Assembly: GCA_049317345.1 (NCBI GenBank)
Contig: JBMOIL010000015.1
Span: 1 to 23,123 of the forward strand
Origin: Mxb001 sp049317345
Lineage (GTDB): Bacteria; Actinomycetota; Actinomycetes; S36-B12
Direction of reading: 5' to 3'
Length of the DNA: 23,123 nt
A program made the translations under genes and the position numbers. How positions within the stretch are numbered: position 1 is the stretch's first letter; the number at the start of each line of letters is the position of its first letter. The notes beneath the pieces were generated by a model. The model was not told the origin of the DNA and made no database searches. It worked only from the letters and a program-made list of their open reading frames with translations. This document shows, one piece after another, positions 20,447 to 23,123 of this stretch.

Positions 20447-21445
20447 CGTCGCCGGGAGCAGTCCCACCTCACGCAGCCACGCCGCAGTCCGCTCGCGCCC
20501 CTGGGCAAGATCGACCCGTGGGCTCCATCCGAGTCCTTGGAGCCGCGACGTGCCATATGCGCCGTGCCGCCTGAGGTAGCGAATCGACTGGCGATCGAGG
20601 TCGAGTCGGCGGCGGAGGCTGTCGGGAAGCACAGCGGCCATGGCGCCGACAGCGGGCTCGGCCATCCAACCCGGCACGGTGGGTGCAAACCGCAGTCCGA
20701 GGAGGTCGGCGTAGTAGCCGTAGAACTCCTTCGAAGGAGTGGCCACGCCATCGGTCGCCGTGACGGGCACTCCGCTCAGTGCATCGCCCGCGGCCACGAC
20801 AGTCTCGATGGCGTCTACGAGATTGTCGATGTAGACGTGGTTGATCGCCGACGGTGAGACGTAGAGGAAGGTGCGCTCATGCATGTGCTGGACAGGCCGC
20901 ACGATCCACGGGGTGGAGTAGGGACCGTAGACATCGCCGGGGCGCACGATGTGCACGGCAAAGTCACCGGGTACGTCGATGCCGCGCAGGAGGTACTCCG
21001 CGCGGATCTTGGTCGCGCAGTAGGGATTGGCCGCGTGATCGAGTGGCCCGTCCTCGGCCACCCCATCGGGGAAGTCGAAACCATGCACCATCACGCTCGA
21101 CAGATGCACGAAGGAGCGCGCTCCGGCGTCGCGGGCGGCTAGGGCTGTCCACAGGGGGGCCTGGGCGTTGACGCGGTCGAAGTCTCCCCAGTCGCCCGAT
21201 TCGGCAACGATCGCAGCGGTATGCACCACGATGTCCGCGGCTGCGACGAGGCGTCTGAGATCTGCGGGCCGAGTCACGTCGCCGACGACGTACTCCACGC
21301 GCGGGTCGGCATTCGGCGTGAGTGGATCGGCGGGATCCGGGAAGCGGCGATCGAGTCCGCGGACCTGCGCACCGGCGTCGGCGTAGCGCCGTGCGACAGC
21401 ATCCCCGATGAAACCGGAGACACCCGTGACCGCGACGGTGGTCAT
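20444..21445 (-). CDS. Extended SDR: NAD-dependent epimerase/dehydratase
   Basis: 333 aa. Seen: Rossmann motif TGVSGFIG (7-14) and an acidic-then-basic end of strand 2 (LDRRF at 31-35), compatible with NAD(P). DVT at 56-58 and HTAAIV (75-80) fit the cofactor fold, with catalytic S116/S117, Y142 and K146 in PYCATK. Later come VRPGDVYGP and HVYIDNLVDA, as in 3-beta-hydroxysteroid-dehydrogenase-like and sugar-epimerase SDRs. The C-terminal third (helical, LPDSLRRRLDLDRQSI, then GLGWSPRVDLAQG) also recalls that branch. The substrate is unknown; sterol/isoprenoid or nucleotide-sugar are both possible. The ATG at 21445 overlaps the menJ stop (TGATG), so translation is likely coupled to menJ. Confidence 0.9.
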   Translation of the reverse strand: MTTVAVTGVSGFIGDAVARRYADAGAQVRGLDRRFPDPADPLTPNADPRVEYVVGDVTRPADLRRLVAAADIVVHTAAIVAESGDWGDFDRVNAQAPLWTALAARDAGARSFVHLSSVMVHGFDFPDGVAEDGPLDHAANPYCATKIRAEYLLRGIDVPGDFAVHIVRPGDVYGPYSTPWIVRPVQHMHERTFLYVSPSAINHVYIDNLVDAIETVVAAGDALSGVPVTATDGVATPSKEFYGYYADLLGLRFAPTVPGWMAEPAVGAMAAVLPDSLRRRLDLDRQSIRYLRRHGAYGTSRLQGLGWSPRVDLAQGRERTAAWLREVGLLPAT

Positions 21446-22680
21446 CAGCTGAAGGGTGGGCGATCGTCGAGGCGCACGGATGCTCGACCCGCCGCGCGCC
21501 ACAAGCGTGCGGTGGCATCCCGGTCCTCGGGGGTGACGAGGTTGCCCATGACGCGCAGGGCGATGGTCATGAGGATCTGTGAGCGCATCCCGATCGGGCC
21601 AAGTGCGGGCAGGAGCCCCGGCACGGTGATGAGGCCGGCGAGGCGCCGCGCGATGGAGAAGGCCTCGCCGTATCTCTCGCGCAGGAGTCCGGGCCAGATG
21701 GTCGACAGGTCGTAGCTCGGTCCGCGCGAGGTGATGACCTGTGACGCAAGGTGCCCGGTCTCCAGGCCGTAGTCGATGCCCTCGCCGTTAAGCGGGTTGA
21801 CGCAGCCGGCCGCATCGCCGACGAGCAGCCAGTTGGGCCCGGAGACGCCGCTCACGGCGCCGCCCATGGGCAGCAGCGCCGACCACGGTGCACGGACGTC
21901 GTCGTGCAATTCCCAGTCCTCGCGCTGGGTGTCGGCGTAGTAGTTGAGCAGCGATCGGAGATTGATGTCGGCGGGACGCTGAGCGGTAGCGAGCGTGCCC
22001 ACGCCGATGTTGACCTCCCCGTCGCCGAGGGGGAAGATCCAGCCGTATCCCGAAAGGATGCGATCGTCCGCTCCGCGCAGCTCGAGGTGCGAGGAGATCC
22101 ACTCGTCGTCACTGCGGCCGGACTTGATGTAGCCGCGAGCGGCAACGCCGTACGCCGTGTCGCGGTGCCACTCGCGACCGAGAGCACGACCGAGTTGCGA
22201 CTTGGCGCCATCGGCAACCACGAGACGGCGACACGCGATCTCACGAACCCCCTCGCGTGTCTTGACCGTGACAGATGTGACGCGGTCACCCTCTCGCGTC
22301 ACATCGACGGCACGCGCGCCTTCGATGGCCTGCGCTCCGGAGTCCAGTGCCACCTGCCTGATGGCCGCATCGAGCTCCAGCCGAGGGGCGGCTCCGCCGT
22401 AGTCGGGGAGGTTGCCGCCGGGCCAGGGCAGGTAGAGGAGTTGACCGAAGCCCGCGGCGCGCAGCCCGCGATTGCGGGCGCGGCCCTCGAGCCAGTTGCC
22501 CAGGCCGAGCGCGGTCAGCTCAGCAATGGCGCGGGGGGTCAGGCCGTCGCCGCACGGCTTGTCGCGGGGGAACTCCTCGGCGTCGAGGAGGACGGTGTCG
22601 AGCCCCGCCCGGGCGCACCATGCCGCAGCGGCCGAGCCCGCGGGCCCGGCGCCGACGACGAGGACGTCTGCTGAGGTCAC
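21445..22680 (-). CDS. menJ: Menaquinone reductase MenJ (geranylgeranyl reductase family)
   Basis: 411 aa FAD-dependent oxidoreductase. In mycobacteria MenJ (Rv0561c) saturates the beta-isoprene unit of menaquinone-9. Seen: dinucleotide motif VVGAGPAGSAAAAW (8-21), FPRDKPCGDGLTPRA (37-51, the GGR-family PxxxCGxG motif), HRDTAYGVAARGY (172-184), GYGWIFPLGDGEVNIGVG (211-228) and GDAAGCVNPLNGEGIDYG (288-305, second FAD contact), with the end RPPFS identical to what I recall of the mycobacterial protein. Length is also the same within a few residues. So the organism probably uses partly saturated menaquinones. The start is GTG at 22680. GACCAT 6 nt upstream is a weak leaderless -10. It is the first gene of a nine-gene same-strand run. 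Confidence 0.94.
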   Translation of the reverse strand: MTSADVLVVGAGPAGSAAAAWCARAGLDTVLLDAEEFPRDKPCGDGLTPRAIAELTALGLGNWLEGRARNRGLRAAGFGQLLYLPWPGGNLPDYGGAAPRLELDAAIRQVALDSGAQAIEGARAVDVTREGDRVTSVTVKTREGVREIACRRLVVADGAKSQLGRALGREWHRDTAYGVAARGYIKSGRSDDEWISSHLELRGADDRILSGYGWIFPLGDGEVNIGVGTLATAQRPADINLRSLLNYYADTQREDWELHDDVRAPWSALLPMGGAVSGVSGPNWLLVGDAAGCVNPLNGEGIDYGLETGHLASQVITSRGPSYDLSTIWPGLLRERYGEAFSIARRLAGLITVPGLLPALGPIGMRSQILMTIALRVMGNLVTPEDRDATARLWRAAGRASVRLDDRPPFS

Positions 22681-22686
22681 CGCCCT

Positions 22687-22692
22687 ATGGTC
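22687..22692 (-). promoter_or_regulatory. Candidate -10 box of leaderless menJ
   Basis: GACCAT on the minus strand with a 6-nt spacer (AGGGCG) to the GTG at 22680, in the 45-bp gap after the CD225 gene. The gap also contains a small hairpin (CCTCGG/CCGAGG at 22707-22722) that could be a weak terminator for the CD225 gene. Confidence 0.3.
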
Positions 22693-22725
22693 CCGCGGGG
22701 TGGGGACCTCGGCGACCCGAGGGGT

Positions 22726-23016
22726 CTAGCCGAGGCCGGGGTAGTTGCCCGAGATCCAGAGCCCGCCGCTGAAGATCACGCCGACCACGACGAGAACCCA
22801 GGTCACGATGAGCAGGATCTTGGCGGTGTTGGCTGCGGAGTACGCACCCGCGACATCGCCCGCGGCGTAGAGATTCTTCGCCTTGTTGTTCTGGACGATG
22901 GCGATGATCCCGGTGATGAGCCCGATGCAGGACGTGCAGGCGCTCAGGATCGTGCCGATGATGGCGAGGGCGGTGTAGTCCTTCGGGGGGCCGGCGGGGA
23001 TCGACATGTCAGACAC
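22726..23016 (-). CDS. CD225/dispanin-like small membrane protein
   Basis: 96 aa from the GTG at 23016 (93 aa from ATG 23007). Seen: two transmembrane segments (about 17-41 and 67-85) joined by a cytoplasmic loop with AAGDVAGAYSAANTAK (51-66), which matches the conserved GD-x-x-x-A-x-x-(A/S)-x-x-AK pattern of the CD225/dispanin (interferon-induced-transmembrane-like) family. The first segment contains two cysteines (C27, C30) near its membrane end. Bacterial members are of unknown function and often occur as small stand-alone genes. A Pro/Gly N-terminal tail of 13 residues is short for the family. No ribosome binding site is clear at either start. Confidence 0.75.
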   Translation of the reverse strand: MSDMSIPAGPPKDYTALAIIGTILSACTSCIGLITGIIAIVQNNKAKNLYAAGDVAGAYSAANTAKILLIVTWVLVVVGVIFSGGLWISGNYPGLG

Positions 23017-23046
23017 GGTGGCTCCGATGGTAGGCGGGACGAGACC

Positions 23047-23081
23047 CCCCGACCCTAGGCCCCTACGCCCCGGGGTCGGGG
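23047..23081. terminator. Hairpin at right edge, possible terminator of a gene outside the window
   Basis: CCCCGACCC (23047-23055) and GGGTCGGGG (23073-23081) form a 9-bp perfect stem with a 17-nt loop, upstream of the CD225 gene. On the minus strand a frame from the edge (23123 to 23063) reads ...DVRLRAFRPDPGA and stops with TAG inside the loop. It could be the C-terminus of another minus-strand gene, but too little is visible to call it. Nothing else is seen in 23017-23123. Confidence 0.4.
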
Positions 23082-23123
23082 CGGAATGCGCGAAGTCTGA
23101 CGTCCTGATGTCGCCTTGGCGCA

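Noticed and set aside
21751..22674. 307-codon open frame opposite menJ
   Set aside because: Antisense shadow. MenJ motifs are unambiguous on the other strand.
23063..23123. Possible C-terminal end of another minus-strand gene at the right edge
   Set aside because: About 19 codons only; two frames are open there and a hairpin overlaps. Not enough to annotate.

Overview
The window is a GC-rich, gene-dense stretch of an actinobacterial (Actinomycetota) chromosome. Five things point there: a bacterial proteasome activator (Bpa/PafE) almost identical in its core to the mycobacterial one, a menaquinone reductase of the MenJ type, a DUF5926/SEC-C protein and a DUF4446 protein (both actinobacterial families), a c-di-AMP (ydaO-type) riboswitch in front of an NlpC/P60 cell-wall hydrolase, and a large number of genes that look leaderless. 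I cannot assign a genus. I see no phage, IS element, CRISPR array, rRNA or tRNA. Most of the window is core-type chromosome.

Layout. 1-434 (-): N-terminal part of a Cof-type HAD phosphatase, cut by the window edge. 531-1904 (+): stand-alone TrpB2-type tryptophan synthase beta chain. 1961-4710 (-): bpa, serS and a lipoprotein in one tight run. 4859-6343 (+): a small SET-domain protein with a post-SET zinc motif, then a two-domain GNAT acetyltransferase. 6344-6774: promoter and c-di-AMP riboswitch for the NlpC/P60 hydrolase at 6775-7386 (+). 7396-7893 (-) and 7937-9256 (+): DUF4446 protein and a channel-like membrane protein, divergently transcribed from a 43-bp gap. 9328-11626 (-): FAD-linked oxidase overlapping DUF5926. 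11814-14430 (+): three exported proteins (a small secreted protein, a polysaccharide deacetylase and a lipoprotein with an internal duplication).

14492-22680 (-): nine genes in one direction with gaps of at most 68 bp. In transcription order they are menJ, an extended SDR epimerase, an ABM-type monooxygenase, an acetyl-CoA hydrolase/transferase, a His-rich membrane protein, YcnI, CopC, dTDP-glucose 4,6-dehydratase and a POT peptide transporter. The middle three form a probable copper-handling module. 22726-23016 (-): a CD225/dispanin-like small membrane protein.

The most striking global signal is regulatory. At fourteen gene starts an A2/T6-type -10 hexamer (often TAnnnT) sits exactly 6 nt before an ATG or GTG, and no Shine-Dalgarno sequence is obvious at most of them. 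This predicts leaderless mRNAs initiating at the start codon. At serS and at the ABM gene the -10 box even begins with the TAG stop codon of the gene upstream. Genes that do have clear Shine-Dalgarno sites (trpB2, the SET protein, the NlpC/P60 protein, the secreted protein at 11814, ycnI) mostly have real 5' leaders, some structured or operator-like. Apparent operons here may therefore contain many internal promoters.
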